Assembly (NCBI RefSeq): GCF_001514265.1
Contig: NZ_KQ948988.1
Location: 813,395 to 877,394 of the forward strand
Length of the DNA stretch: 64,000 bases
DNA from: Streptomyces resistomycificus
GTDB taxonomy: Bacteria > Actinomycetota > Actinomycetes > Streptomycetales > Streptomycetaceae
Reading direction: 5' to 3'
The notes under the pieces were generated by a model. That model made no database searches. It saw only the letters and a list, made by a program, of their open reading frames with translations, and was not told the origin of the DNA. This document shows positions 34,694 to 44,071 of the stretch, one piece after another. Every line of letters begins with the position of its first letter. Position 1 is the first letter of the stretch. Position numbers and translations under genes: made by a program.

Positions 34694-37627
34694 TCAGAGG
34701 GCGCGCAGCGTCCAGCTCCAGCGGTGGACGCCCGGGGTGACGAGATACGACGGTGAGGTGTCGGGTCCGCACGAGGCGGTGCCCAGGCCGCGGTGGGCCG
34801 CGTCGAGATGGACCACGCAGCCCGCCCGGGGGACGAGCTGGTCGTGGTGGGTGACGGCGGTCAGGTCGTCGGCGCGGTGGCGGGTGACGGAGACCTGCCG
34901 GGGTTCGTCCAGTACGACCGCGAGGCCGGTGGCGTCCGGCGCGGACAGCGTGAAGTGCCGGACGCCGTGCCGGCCGCCGCTCTCCTGCGGTCGCAGGTAC
35001 GGGGTGAACAGCTCCGCCACGGCCACGCGGTGGTGACCGACGGGCGCGCCGAAGCTCCGGTCCGGATAGGACTCCCAGGGGCCCTGCCCGTACCACTCCA
35101 TCAGGTCCAGGCCCGCCACCGTCTCGAACACCGACCCGACCCGTGCCACATCGGTGAGGGCGTCGGGGAGTTCGGCGCGCTCCTCGACGTGGATGCCGCC
35201 CTCGACCGGCGTGAACACCTGCGCATGGCGGACGACGCCCGCCTCGGCCGCGTACTCGGCGTGCACGGTGACCCGGCCGGCCGCCTGCCGGACGTCGACC
35301 ACCTTGCGCACCAGGGTGTCCAGCCCCCAGGTCCGCCAGCGCAGCGCCGCCCCGCCCAGTTCGTCGTTGTCGGTGGGGGCCCGCCACAGGGAGAGGACCG
35401 GCGCGGAGGTGAGCAGGGGGTGGACCAGCAGCCCCTCCGCGTCGACCTCGACCGGGCGGCCGCGTGCCGCACGGGCAGAGTGGCCGGGTGCGGCCGCGGC
35501 CGCCCGCAACCGCACCTGCGGCAGACACACCACCGTCCCGCGGGGCGCCCAGGGCTCGTCGTCGGCGGTCGTCACGCGCAGCGTCAGCCACGCCTCGCCG
35601 CCGCCTCGGGGCAGCTCGAACGGCAGCGGCACCGCCGTGGTCTCGCCGGGGCGCAGATCGGGCAGCTTTGCGGGCGCGGTCAGCACGCCGCCGTCCGCCA
35701 GGGACAGCTCCCACTCGCCGGCCAGCCAGTCCAGGCCGCGGAAGTGCTGGTGGTTGCCGATGACCACGCCCTCGTGCCGGAAGCACTCCAGGCGCACCGG
35801 CGCCGCGATCTCCCGGTGCTCGTACATCACGGGCTTGGGTGTCCGGTCAGGGAAGACGACTCCGTCGGCGATGAACGCGCCGTCGTGGATCGTCTCGCCG
35901 AAGTCGCCGCCGTACGCCCAGCGGTGGCCGGGCGCGGCGACACCGTTGTCATGGAGCCCGGCGCCCGCGCGCCCGGCCGGTCTGCCATCGCTCACCCGCT
36001 GAAGGATTCCGTGGTCCCAGAACTCCCAGATGAAGCCGCCCTGAAGACCCGGGGTGGACTCGATGGCGGCCCAGTGGTCGGCGAGCGTGCCGTTGCTGTT
36101 GCCCATCGCGTGGGAGTACTCGCACTGGATGAGCGGCTTGGTCTGCTCGCCGGACAGCGCGTGCGCGACGCAGTCCTCCAGCGGCGCGTACATCGGGCAG
36201 GCGATGTCGGAGGCGAGGTGTGGGTCCGCCCAGCCGCGCTTGGCCGCGCCCTCGTACTGGATCGGCCGCGTCGGGTCGTGCCGCCGTACCCAGCCCGCGG
36301 CGGCGTCGTGGTTCGCGCCGTAGTCGGACTCGTTGCCCAGCGACCAGACGATGACCGAGGGGTGGTTCTTGTCCCGGAGCACCATCCGGGAGACCCGGTC
36401 CACGAAGGCGTTCAGATAGCGCGGGTCGTCGGCGATCTCGTGGGCGTGGTCGTGGGACTCGATGTCCGCCTCGTCCACGACGTAGAGACCGAGCTCGTCG
36501 GCGAGGTCGTACAGCGCCGGGTCGCCCGGGTAGTGGGCGGTGCGGATCGCGTTGAACCCGAAGCGCTTGAGCAGGACCAGGTCGGCGCGCAGGTCGCCGG
36601 GCGACACCGTGCGCCCGGTCAGCGGATGGAAGTCGTGCCGGTTGACGCCCCGGACGAACACCCGCTCGCCGTTCACCAGCAGGTCCCGCTCGACGATCTC
36701 GACGTCACGGAAGCCGACGCGGTGACGCGAGGCGTCGGCGACGCCGCCGTCGGCGCGGTGCAGCCGCACGGTCAGGTCGTACAGCTCGGGCGTCTCGGCG
36801 TTCCAGGTGCGCACGTCCGGCACGTCGGTCAGCAGCCGTGCCTCGCCGAGGAAGTCGGACACGCGGTCGTCGTCGGCGTTGGCCCGGTCGAACTCCGTGT
36901 CCTGGGTCAGGAGGTGGCCGTCCAGCTCACCGCTGACGTACCAGCCCGCGGGCAGCGTGCCGCCCGCGTCCCGCACCCGGCAGTCCACCCGCAGGTCTCC
37001 GTACCGCCCCGCCCGGACGGTGACGTCGGCGAGGTGCAGCGGATCCGTCGCGTACAGCAGCACGGAGCGGGTGACACCGCCGTGCCACCACTGGTCCTGG
37101 TCCTCGATGTGCGAGGCGTCCGACCACTTCACGACCGTCAGCCGTACGAGGGCCCGCTCGCCGGCGCGCACCAGCCCCGTCAGGTCGAACTCGGCGGCCA
37201 GGTGGGAGTCCTTGGAGACGCCGGCCGGCCGCCCGTCCACGTGCACCAGCAGCACGCTCTCGGCGGCCCCGACCTGGAGCACGATCCGCCGTCCCGCCCA
37301 GTCGGCGGGCACGTCCACCGCTCGTTCGTAGACGCCCGTCGGGTTGGCGGCGGGCGAGTGGGGCGGGTACTCCGCGAACGGCATACGGACGTTGGTGTAC
37401 TGCGGAAGGTCGTCCGTGCCCTGCATGGTCCAGACGCCGGGGACGTACGAGGAGGTCCAGACGTCGGACACCGGCGCGTCCGGCGCCGGCAGCAGCTGGA
37501 AGCGCCAGTCCCCGTCCAGGGGAAGCGCCCCGGAGCGCCGGTCGACGGCGTTCATGGGCAGCCGCCCCCAGGAGGTCACCTCGGGTGCCTCCCAGGGACG
37601 CAGGGCGAGCAGTGGATCGCTCGTCAT
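34694..37627 (-). CDS. GH2 beta-galactosidase (LacZ-like)
   Basis: The 977-residue protein has the five-part LacZ layout: N-terminal jelly roll (PGVWTMQG, RRIVLQVGAAESVLLVHVDG), immunoglobulin-like domain, TIM barrel with the acid/base Glu in VIVWSLGNESDYG (near residue 435), and nucleophile Glu in LIQCEYSHAMGNSNG (near 503). A C-terminal beta-sandwich with DLMEWYGQGPWESYPDR completes it. There is no signal peptide, so it acts on oligosaccharides brought in by the neighbouring ABC importer. Its ATG overlaps the permease stop as ATGA. Activity on galactosides is the family norm; related GH2 specificities cannot be excluded. Confidence 0.92.
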   Translation of the reverse strand: MTSDPLLALRPWEAPEVTSWGRLPMNAVDRRSGALPLDGDWRFQLLPAPDAPVSDVWTSSYVPGVWTMQGTDDLPQYTNVRMPFAEYPPHSPAANPTGVYERAVDVPADWAGRRIVLQVGAAESVLLVHVDGRPAGVSKDSHLAAEFDLTGLVRAGERALVRLTVVKWSDASHIEDQDQWWHGGVTRSVLLYATDPLHLADVTVRAGRYGDLRVDCRVRDAGGTLPAGWYVSGELDGHLLTQDTEFDRANADDDRVSDFLGEARLLTDVPDVRTWNAETPELYDLTVRLHRADGGVADASRHRVGFRDVEIVERDLLVNGERVFVRGVNRHDFHPLTGRTVSPGDLRADLVLLKRFGFNAIRTAHYPGDPALYDLADELGLYVVDEADIESHDHAHEIADDPRYLNAFVDRVSRMVLRDKNHPSVIVWSLGNESDYGANHDAAAGWVRRHDPTRPIQYEGAAKRGWADPHLASDIACPMYAPLEDCVAHALSGEQTKPLIQCEYSHAMGNSNGTLADHWAAIESTPGLQGGFIWEFWDHGILQRVSDGRPAGRAGAGLHDNGVAAPGHRWAYGGDFGETIHDGAFIADGVVFPDRTPKPVMYEHREIAAPVRLECFRHEGVVIGNHQHFRGLDWLAGEWELSLADGGVLTAPAKLPDLRPGETTAVPLPFELPRGGGEAWLTLRVTTADDEPWAPRGTVVCLPQVRLRAAAAAPGHSARAARGRPVEVDAEGLLVHPLLTSAPVLSLWRAPTDNDELGGAALRWRTWGLDTLVRKVVDVRQAAGRVTVHAEYAAEAGVVRHAQVFTPVEGGIHVEERAELPDALTDVARVGSVFETVAGLDLMEWYGQGPWESYPDRSFGAPVGHHRVAVAELFTPYLRPQESGGRHGVRHFTLSAPDATGLAVVLDEPRQVSVTRHRADDLTAVTHHDQLVPRAGCVVHLDAAHRGLGTASCGPDTSPSYLVTPGVHRWSWTLRAL

Positions 37628-38463
37628 CCGCGGACGGCTCCCTTCGCGAGGTCCCCGATGATCTGCTTGGCGCCGACCGCGAACACGATCAGCAGCGGGA
37701 CGAGGGCGAGCAGGGCGCCGGTCATCACGATGCCGTAGTCGGTGGTGCCGTGGGTGCCGTTGAGCTGGGACAGCGCGACCTGCAGGGTCACGTTGCCGGG
37801 GTTGGTGAGGGCGATCAGGGGCCAGGCGAAGTCGTTCCACTGGCCCATGAAGGTGAAGATGCCGAGGAAGGCGAGGCCGGGGCGGACCACCGGCAGCGCC
37901 ACGTGCCAGTACTGGCGCAGGAAGTTCGCGCCGTCGAGTCTGGAGGCGTCGAGCAGCTCGTCGTGGATGGCCGTCTTCATGTACTGGCGCATCCAGAAGA
38001 TGCCGAAGGCGTTGGCCGCGGCGGGCACGATCAGCGCGGTCATCGAACCGATCCAGCCGATCTTCGCCATGAGGACGAACTGCGGGATGACCGACAACTG
38101 CGCCGGCACCATGAAGATGACCATGAGCAGCCCGAACAGCATCCCCTTGCCGGGGAAGTCGAACTTGGCGAAGACGAAGGCCGCCAGTGAGTCGAAGAGC
38201 AGGACCAGGAAGGTCACCGACACCGCGACCAGCAGCGAGTTCCACATCGACCCGAAGAAGTCGACGGCGTCGAAGAGGTTGCGGACGTTCTCCAGGAAGT
38301 GCGTGCCCGGCAGCAGCTTCGGCGGGTACGAGAAGATCTCCGACGAGCTGTGCGTCGACATGATCACGGCCCAGTAGAACGGGAAGGCCGAGACCAGGGT
38401 GCCGATGACCAGCGGGAGGTGCAGCGCGATCCCTCTGCGGCGGGACCCCTTGATGGATGCCAT
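37624..38463 (-). CDS. Sugar ABC transporter permease (MalG-like)
   Basis: The 279-residue protein has six membrane segments and the cytoplasmic EAA loop LDASRLDGANFLRQYWHVALPVVRPGLA that contacts the ATPase (MsmK-type, not encoded here). It begins with a hydrophobic helix (LPLVIGTLVSAFPFYWAVIMS) typical of the carbohydrate uptake transporter-1 (CUT1) class. It lies 12 bases after the first permease and overlaps the beta-galactosidase gene by four bases. Confidence 0.9.
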   Translation of the reverse strand: MASIKGSRRRGIALHLPLVIGTLVSAFPFYWAVIMSTHSSSEIFSYPPKLLPGTHFLENVRNLFDAVDFFGSMWNSLLVAVSVTFLVLLFDSLAAFVFAKFDFPGKGMLFGLLMVIFMVPAQLSVIPQFVLMAKIGWIGSMTALIVPAAANAFGIFWMRQYMKTAIHDELLDASRLDGANFLRQYWHVALPVVRPGLAFLGIFTFMGQWNDFAWPLIALTNPGNVTLQVALSQLNGTHGTTDYGIVMTGALLALVPLLIVFAVGAKQIIGDLAKGAVRG

Positions 38464-38475
38464 GGTGCGCCCTTC

Positions 38476-39426
38476 CTAGTCGCCCCGGCGCTGCACGAGG
38501 CGCCAGTTGATGATCGAGAAGAGGACGACGACGAGGAAGATGCCCCACGCCACCGCGGCTCCGTACCCGAAGTCGTTGTTGTCGAAGGTCTGCTGGAAGA
38601 AGTAGAGGACCATCGTCTGGCCCGAGTGGCCCGGACCGCCCGCGAACGTCGAGTCGTTGGACGAGGTCTGGAGCAGGACCTGCGGCTCGGAGAAGCTCTG
38701 CAGGCCCGTCACCGTCGAGACGACGAGCACGAACAGCAGCGTGGGCCGCAGCAGCGGCAGCGTGATCCGGAAGAAGGTCTGGACGGGACCGGCGCCGTCC
38801 ATGCGCGCCGCCTCGTACAGGTCGCCCGGGATGGTCTGGAGCCCGGCGAGGAAGATGATCGCGTTGTAGCCGGTCCACTGCCAGGTCATCAGCGCCGCGA
38901 TGGTGACCTTGATGCCCCAGGGCGTGTTCAGCCACGCCACCTGGTCGATGCCCACGGCCTGCAGGACGGCGTTCACCATGCCGGCGTTGGTGGAGAAGAT
39001 CGAACCGAAGACGATCGCGATCGCGACCACCGAGGTGACGTTGGGCAGGAAGTACGCGACGCGGTACAGGCTCTTGAACCGGACCGCGGAGTTGAGCATC
39101 ACGGCCGTGATCATCGCCAGGAAGATCATGGGGAAGGTGGCCAGCGCCCAGATGATGATCGTGTTGCCGATCGAGTTCCAGAAGTCGCTGTCGCTCAGCA
39201 GGTACTGGTACTGCGAGAGCCCGGCCCACTCCATCGAGCCGAGGCCGTCCCAGCGGTGGAAGGACAGGTAGAGCGAGAAACCCACCGGGAACAGGCCGAA
39301 GCCGAGGAAGATCAGGTAGAAGGGGGAGATGGCGGCGTAGAGGTGCCAGTACTTGCGCAGGCCCGTCCTGGGCCGGGCCGTGGCGGGCTGTGCCACGGCG
39401 GGCGGGGTCTGTTCGAGGACGGCCAT
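38476..39426 (-). CDS. Sugar ABC transporter permease (MalF-like)
   Basis: The 316-residue CUT1 permease has six membrane segments and the EAA motif YEAARMDGAGPVQTFFRITLPLLRP near residue 217. The start ATG 39426 (MAVLEQTPPAVAQ) overlaps the binding-protein stop as ATGA, whereas the longer open frame to 39465 reads into that gene. It forms the membrane channel together with the MalG-like partner. Confidence 0.9.
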   Translation of the reverse strand: MAVLEQTPPAVAQPATARPRTGLRKYWHLYAAISPFYLIFLGFGLFPVGFSLYLSFHRWDGLGSMEWAGLSQYQYLLSDSDFWNSIGNTIIIWALATFPMIFLAMITAVMLNSAVRFKSLYRVAYFLPNVTSVVAIAIVFGSIFSTNAGMVNAVLQAVGIDQVAWLNTPWGIKVTIAALMTWQWTGYNAIIFLAGLQTIPGDLYEAARMDGAGPVQTFFRITLPLLRPTLLFVLVVSTVTGLQSFSEPQVLLQTSSNDSTFAGGPGHSGQTMVLYFFQQTFDNNDFGYGAAVAWGIFLVVVLFSIINWRLVQRRGD

Positions 39427-40712
39427 CAGTAGCTCACCCCCAGGTGCTTCGCGATGCGACGGCACTTGCTCATGGCGTCACTCCAGGCCTTCCGCGGGTC
39501 CTTGCCGAGGACGCCGACGTTCTTGATCTCGTCCTTGAGGGGTTGCCCGAGCGCGACGTCGAACGGGCTGTTGTAGGCGACCACGATCTTCTGCGCGGCG
39601 GGCCCGAAGACGTCGGTCGTGACCTGGCCCCCGAAGAAGGGGTCGGGCTCCCGCATCTGCTTCAGGGCGTACGAGGCGGGCGTGGAGGGGAAGAGGCCCG
39701 CGTCGACGTAACCCTGCGCCTGGTTGGCCGCGTTGAGGATCCAGGTGATGATCTCGAAGGCCTGCTCCGGCTCCCGGCACGCCTTGGTGATCGACAGGAA
39801 CGAGCCGCCGTTGTTGGCGGGCCGTACGGGCATCTGCGCCACCCGCCACCTGCCCTTGGTCTTCGGCACGCCGTTCTTGATGTCGAAGCTGGCCCAGGAG
39901 GCGTTCAGCTGGCTCGGCAGCTTGCCGTCCTGAATGGCCGACTGCTGGTCCGGGGTGCCGCTGACCAGGTCCGAGACGATCCCGCGCCGCTTGGCCTCCA
40001 CGGCCAGCGCCCAGGCGCGGCGCACGTGCTCCTGGTCGCCGATGAAGTGACGGTCCTGGTCGACGTACCGCTTCGCGCCCTGCTGCACGACGTTCTCGAA
40101 GACGGAGTTGACGTCGGTGAGCAGCTTGGCCTCCGGGACGCGCTTGCCCAGCCGCACGCCCGCGTCGAAGAACTTCTCCCAGGTGTTCAGCTCCTGCGAC
40201 ACCTCGTCGGGCTCGTACGGCAGTCCGGCCCGGCGGAAGATCTCGTACTGGTAGTAGTGCGCGACCGGCCCGCAGTCGATCGGGAAGCCGACCATCGTGC
40301 CGTCGTCGGCGATGCCCTGGTCCCACTTCCAGGACAGGTACCGGCTCCTGTACTTCTCCGCGCCCAGCGTCCGCAGATCGACGAACTGGTCCGCGTTCGG
40401 CAGGTAGGCGGCCATGTCCTCGCCCTTGAGCCCCGCGATGTCGGGGATGTGGGCCCGGCCGGTGATCGTGGTGATGAGCTTGGAGCGGTACTGGCCGCCG
40501 ATCTGGATGGCCTGGAGGTCCACCGAGCCGTCGTAGCGGGCCTTGGCGTTCTTGACGACGGTGTCGCTCAGACCGCCGCTCCAGTACCACAGGGCCATGT
40601 TCCGGCCGGTCGAGCCGGTCGGAACGGCACAGCCGGACGCCAGGCCGCCGAGCGCGGTGGCGGCCGTACCGGCCAGGCCCGCGCGCAGCAGGCCTCTTCG
40701 TGAGAGCCGCAC
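39426..40712 (-). CDS. Sugar-binding lipoprotein of the ABC importer (Tat-type signal)
   Basis: It is an extracellular solute-binding protein of family 1 (CUT1), of 428 residues from GTG 40712. The signal SRRGLLRAGLAGTAATALGG ends in the lipobox LASGC, so it is a lipid-anchored Tat substrate. Mature sequence such as NMALWYWSGGLSD and FPIDCGPVAHYYQYEIFRRAGLPYEP is typical of the class. GTG 40712 has AGGCGG eight bases upstream. An upstream GTG at 40751 is possible but lacks a ribosome site. It lies between the PfkB kinase and the two permeases. Confidence 0.88.
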   Translation of the reverse strand: MRLSRRGLLRAGLAGTAATALGGLASGCAVPTGSTGRNMALWYWSGGLSDTVVKNAKARYDGSVDLQAIQIGGQYRSKLITTITGRAHIPDIAGLKGEDMAAYLPNADQFVDLRTLGAEKYRSRYLSWKWDQGIADDGTMVGFPIDCGPVAHYYQYEIFRRAGLPYEPDEVSQELNTWEKFFDAGVRLGKRVPEAKLLTDVNSVFENVVQQGAKRYVDQDRHFIGDQEHVRRAWALAVEAKRRGIVSDLVSGTPDQQSAIQDGKLPSQLNASWASFDIKNGVPKTKGRWRVAQMPVRPANNGGSFLSITKACREPEQAFEIITWILNAANQAQGYVDAGLFPSTPASYALKQMREPDPFFGGQVTTDVFGPAAQKIVVAYNSPFDVALGQPLKDEIKNVGVLGKDPRKAWSDAMSKCRRIAKHLGVSY

Positions 40713-40771
40713 AGCTCCCACCGCCTTTCGGATCTGTTCGAGACTTCGCACAGGGGGCGAATCGGGGGGTC

Positions 40772-41842
40772 TTACGGGTGCGGGGGGAGGTCAGTGCCGC
40801 CGGGCGGTGTCGGGTGGGGGGCCGGCGCGTGGTGGGCGGGCGGGGTCACGGGGGCGTACCGGACGGGCCCGCCGGGATCCTCCGGCAGCCGCTCCGCCAG
40901 GAAGCCGTACGCGCGCTTCAGGCCGGGGTCCGTCAGTGAGCGCCACCAGCGGTCGACGCCGTACCAGCCGGGGGCGGCCAGCGCGCCGCCGTGATGCCCC
41001 ACGGACAGTCCGGCCGCCAGGACGGCGAACCGCAGCCGTTCCTCCAGCGGCCAGCCGCCGAGCGAGGCCGCGACGAAGCTCGCGCCGAAGACGTCACCGG
41101 CACCCGTCGCGTCCAGGACGTCGACGTCCAGGGCGGGGACGTCCGCGTACTCGCCGGTGGTCTGGTCGACCGCGAGCGCGCCGTCGCCGCCGCGCGTCAC
41201 CACGGCCACCGGCACCAGCTCGGAGAGCGTGCCGAGGGCCGCGACCGCGCTGTCGGTGCGGGTGTAGGCCATCGCCTCGGTCTCGTTGGGAAGGAAGGCG
41301 TGGCACAGGGAGAGCTGGTCCAGGAGGGCGGTGGACCACTCCTGGGTGGGGTCCCAGCCGACGTCGGCGTAGATCTGCGTGCCGTTGGCGGCGGCCTTGG
41401 CAAGCCAGGCGCGCGGTTCGGCCTCGAGGTGCACGAGGGCCGTACGCGCCTCGGGCGGGTCGCCCATCAGCGCGTCCTGCGAGTACGGCGGTTCCTGGCC
41501 GTGGGTGACCAGGGCCCGGTCGTGACCGTGTGCGAGCGCGACGGTGACCGGGGTGTGCCAGCCGTCCGCGACGCGGGAGAGCGAGAGGTCGACGCCTTCC
41601 TGGCCGGCGAGGACCTCCTGGCAGTACGCGCCGTAGAAGTCGTCGCCGAAGACCGTGGCCAGGGAGGTCCGCAGACCGAAGCGGGAGGCGGCGACGGCCA
41701 GGTTGGCTATGCCGCCGGGGCCGCAGCCCATGCCGGCCGTCCAGATCTCCTCGCCCGGCGTCGGCGGCCCGCCCAGCCCCGTGAGGACGAGGTCGTAGAA
41801 GAGCAGCCCGGTGAGCAGCACCTCGGGCCGGTCGTCGTCCAC
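40772..41842 (-). CDS. PfkB-family carbohydrate kinase
   Basis: The 356-residue ribokinase-fold protein has the substrate motif MGCGPGGIANLAVAASRFG near residue 38 and the catalytic signature DVLDATGAGDVFGASF near 242 with its base Asp. PfkB enzymes phosphorylate free sugars such as fructose, ribose or tagatose, or sugar phosphates. As first gene of the importer/beta-galactosidase operon it probably phosphorylates a released monosaccharide, possibly a galactose- or mannose-derived ketose (inference). GTG 41842 follows GAGAGGA by seven bases. The C-terminus ends in a Pro/His-rich tail. Confidence 0.85.
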   Translation of the reverse strand: MDDDRPEVLLTGLLFYDLVLTGLGGPPTPGEEIWTAGMGCGPGGIANLAVAASRFGLRTSLATVFGDDFYGAYCQEVLAGQEGVDLSLSRVADGWHTPVTVALAHGHDRALVTHGQEPPYSQDALMGDPPEARTALVHLEAEPRAWLAKAAANGTQIYADVGWDPTQEWSTALLDQLSLCHAFLPNETEAMAYTRTDSAVAALGTLSELVPVAVVTRGGDGALAVDQTTGEYADVPALDVDVLDATGAGDVFGASFVAASLGGWPLEERLRFAVLAAGLSVGHHGGALAAPGWYGVDRWWRSLTDPGLKRAYGFLAERLPEDPGGPVRYAPVTPPAHHAPAPHPTPPGGTDLPPHP

Positions 41843-41948
41843 GGATGGGTCCTCTCGTCAGAACTCTTCAAATCGATGCCCGGAATCGTGCGCCGATCCG
41901 CGAGATTGGTCAATACCCGAGCAGAACCGAGCATGGAAATGATTGAAG
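41843..41948. promoter_or_regulatory. Divergent control region between PfkB and DeoR operons
   Basis: This AT-richer gap drives both halves of the glycan locus. TCTTCAA at 41865-41871 and its inverse TTGAAGA at 41943-41949 lie about 78 bases apart, next to each start codon. They are candidate DeoR half-sites that could be bridged by looping. No clear -10/-35 pair stands out. Confidence 0.4.
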
Positions 41949-42737
41949 ATGACGAGTAGTGTTCACGCCGTGCTGGCAGAACGACGACATCAACTCATCC
42001 TGCGGGCCCTGCGCTCCGGTGGCCCCGCGGCCGTGACCGATCTCTCCGAGCAGCTGGGCGTGAGTCCCGCCACGGTCAGGCGTGACCTGGTCAAACTCGA
42101 GGAGGACGGGCTGCTCACCCGGGTGCACGGCGGGGCGGTGGCCGAGGAGGGCGACCAGCCCTTCGCCGAGGTCGCCGAGGTGCGCGTGGGGGAGAAGGAC
42201 GCCATAGCCGCGCGGGCCGCCGCCATGGTCGCCGACGGCCAGTCGGTGCTGCTCGACATCGGCACCACCGCCTACCGCCTCGCCCGGCAGCTGCACGGCC
42301 GCCGCCTCACCGTGATCACCAGCAACCTGGTCGTCTACGAGGAGCTGGCCGACGACGAGGGGATCGAACTGGTGCTGCTCGGCGGCATGGTCCGCCGCGA
42401 GTACCGCTCCCTGGTCGGCTTCCTCACCGAGGACAACCTTCGGCAGCTGCACGCCGACTGGCTCTTCCTCGGCACCAGTGGAGTGCGCCCGGGTGGGCAG
42501 GTGATGGACACGACGGTCGTCGAGGTCCCGGTGAAACGGGCCATGATCAAGGCCAGTGACAAGGTCGTCCTGCTCGCCGACTCGGCGAAGTTCCCCGGGA
42601 CCGGCATGGCGAAGGTCTGCGGTCCCGAGGACCTGGACGCGGTGGTGACCAACGCGCCGGTGAACGCGGCGACGGTGGCCTCCCTGGAGGAGGCCGGTGT
42701 CGACGTGGTCCTGGCAGGAAAGGCGGGAACAGCGTGA
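41949..42737 (+). CDS. DeoR-family transcriptional repressor
   Basis: From ATG 41949 the protein has 262 residues. It begins with the DeoR winged helix (ERRHQLILRALRSGGPAAVTDLSEQLGVSPATVRRDLVKLEEDGLLTRVHGGAV). The DeoRC phosphosugar-binding domain carries SVLLDIGTTAYRLARQL, TVITSNLVV, LLGGMVRREYRSLVG and KVVLLADSAKF. DeoR repressors sense phosphorylated sugars, fitting a locus with a PfkB kinase and a GH4 enzyme. GTG codons at 41961 and 41970 are alternative starts. The stop overlaps the GH4 start as GTGA. Confidence 0.88.
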   Translation: MTSSVHAVLAERRHQLILRALRSGGPAAVTDLSEQLGVSPATVRRDLVKLEEDGLLTRVHGGAVAEEGDQPFAEVAEVRVGEKDAIAARAAAMVADGQSVLLDIGTTAYRLARQLHGRRLTVITSNLVVYEELADDEGIELVLLGGMVRREYRSLVGFLTEDNLRQLHADWLFLGTSGVRPGGQVMDTTVVEVPVKRAMIKASDKVVLLADSAKFPGTGMAKVCGPEDLDAVVTNAPVNAATVASLEEAGVDVVLAGKAGTA

Positions 42738-44071
42738 AGCTGACGATTCTGGGCGGCGGCGGGTTCCGGGTGCCGCTCGTGTACGGGGCGCTCCTGACGG
42801 ACCGCGCCGAGGGGCGCGTCACCCGGGTCGTCCTGCACGACCTGGACGCGCGACGGCTGTCCGCCGTGACCCGCGTGCTCGCCGAGCAGGCCGCCACGGT
42901 GCCGGGCGCGCCCGAGGTCACCGCCACCACCGACCTCGACGAGGCACTGCGCGGAGCCGACTTCGTCTTCTCCGCGATCCGCGTCGGCGGCCTGGAGGGG
43001 CGGGCCCACGACGAGCGGGTGGCGCTCGCCGAGGGCGTCCTGGGCCAGGAGACGGTCGGCGCCGGAGGCATCGCCTACGGTCTGCGCACGGTCCCCGTCG
43101 CCGTGGACATCGCGCGACGCGTGGCCCGCCTCGCCCCCGACGCCTGGGTCATCAACTTCACCAACCCGGCCGGCCTGGTCACCGAGGCCATGTCCCGCCA
43201 CCTCGGCGACCGCGTCATCGGCATCTGCGACTCGCCGGTCGGCCTCGGCCGCCGTATCGCCCGGGTGCTCGGCGCCGACCCGCGCGAGGCCTGGATCGAC
43301 TACGTCGGCCTCAACCACCTCGGCTGGGTCCGCGGCCTGCGGGTCGCCGGCCGTGACGAGCTGCCGCGCCTGCTCGCCGACCCCGACCTGCTCGGCTCCT
43401 TCGAGGAGGGCAAGCTCTTCGGCGTCGACTGGCTGCGGTCCCTCGGCGCGATCCCCAACGAGTACCTGCACTACTACTACTTCAACCGCGAGGCCGTCCG
43501 CGCCTACCAGCAGGCCGAGAAGACCCGCGGCGCCTTCCTCGCCGAGCAGCAGGCCCGCTTCTACGAGGAGATGCGCCGCCCCGACGCGGCCGCCCTGACC
43601 ACCTGGGACCGCACCCGCGCCGAGCGCGAGGCCACCTACATGTCCGAGAACCGCGAGAGTGCCGGTGCCGGCGAGCGCGACGCCGACGACCTCTCGGGCG
43701 GCTACGAGAAGGTGGCCCTCGCCCTGATGCGGGCCATCGCCCGCGACGAACGCACCACCCTGATCCTCAACGTCCGCAACCAGGGCACCCTCTCGGTGCT
43801 CGACACGGACGCCGTCATCGAGGTGCCCTGTCTGGTCGACGCCAACGGCGCCCACCCCGTCGCGGTCGCCCCGCTGCCCGACCACGCCTCCGGCCTGGTC
43901 TGCTCCGTGAAGGCGGTCGAGCGCGAGGTGCTGGCCGCCGCCGAGTCCGGCTCCCGTACGACGGCCGTGAAGGCGTTCGCGCTGCATCCGCTGGTCGACT
44001 CGGTCAACGTGGCCCGGCGGCTGGTGGAGGGCTACACCGCCGTCCATCCCGGCCTGGCGTACCTTGGGTAA
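42734..44071 (+). CDS. GH4-family glycosidase (6-phospho-beta-glucosidase-like, NAD/Mn dependent)
   Basis: The 445-residue protein has the GH4 N-terminal Rossmann motif LTILGGGGFRVPLVYGAL, VINFTNPAGLVTEAM near residue 137, and the metal-binding Cys and His in GICDSP and YVGLNHLGWV (near 164 and 195). EYLHYYYF follows near 247. GH4 enzymes cleave by NAD-assisted oxidation-elimination and usually act on 6-phosphorylated disaccharides delivered by a PTS. No PTS is present here, so either the substrate carries phosphate from outside or the enzyme accepts free sugars. GTG 42734 is coupled to the DeoR gene. The stop codon lies inside a LacI-type operator. Confidence 0.88.
   Translation: MKLTILGGGGFRVPLVYGALLTDRAEGRVTRVVLHDLDARRLSAVTRVLAEQAATVPGAPEVTATTDLDEALRGADFVFSAIRVGGLEGRAHDERVALAEGVLGQETVGAGGIAYGLRTVPVAVDIARRVARLAPDAWVINFTNPAGLVTEAMSRHLGDRVIGICDSPVGLGRRIARVLGADPREAWIDYVGLNHLGWVRGLRVAGRDELPRLLADPDLLGSFEEGKLFGVDWLRSLGAIPNEYLHYYYFNREAVRAYQQAEKTRGAFLAEQQARFYEEMRRPDAAALTTWDRTRAEREATYMSENRESAGAGERDADDLSGGYEKVALALMRAIARDERTTLILNVRNQGTLSVLDTDAVIEVPCLVDANGAHPVAVAPLPDHASGLVCSVKAVEREVLAAAESGSRTTAVKAFALHPLVDSVNVARRLVEGYTAVHPGLAYLG

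Noticed and set aside
34694..39229. A single 1511-residue fusion of beta-galactosidase with upstream sequence
   Set aside because: The upstream part is an out-of-frame reading of the two permease genes. The GH2 domain starts naturally at ATG 37627 with a coupled ATGA overlap.
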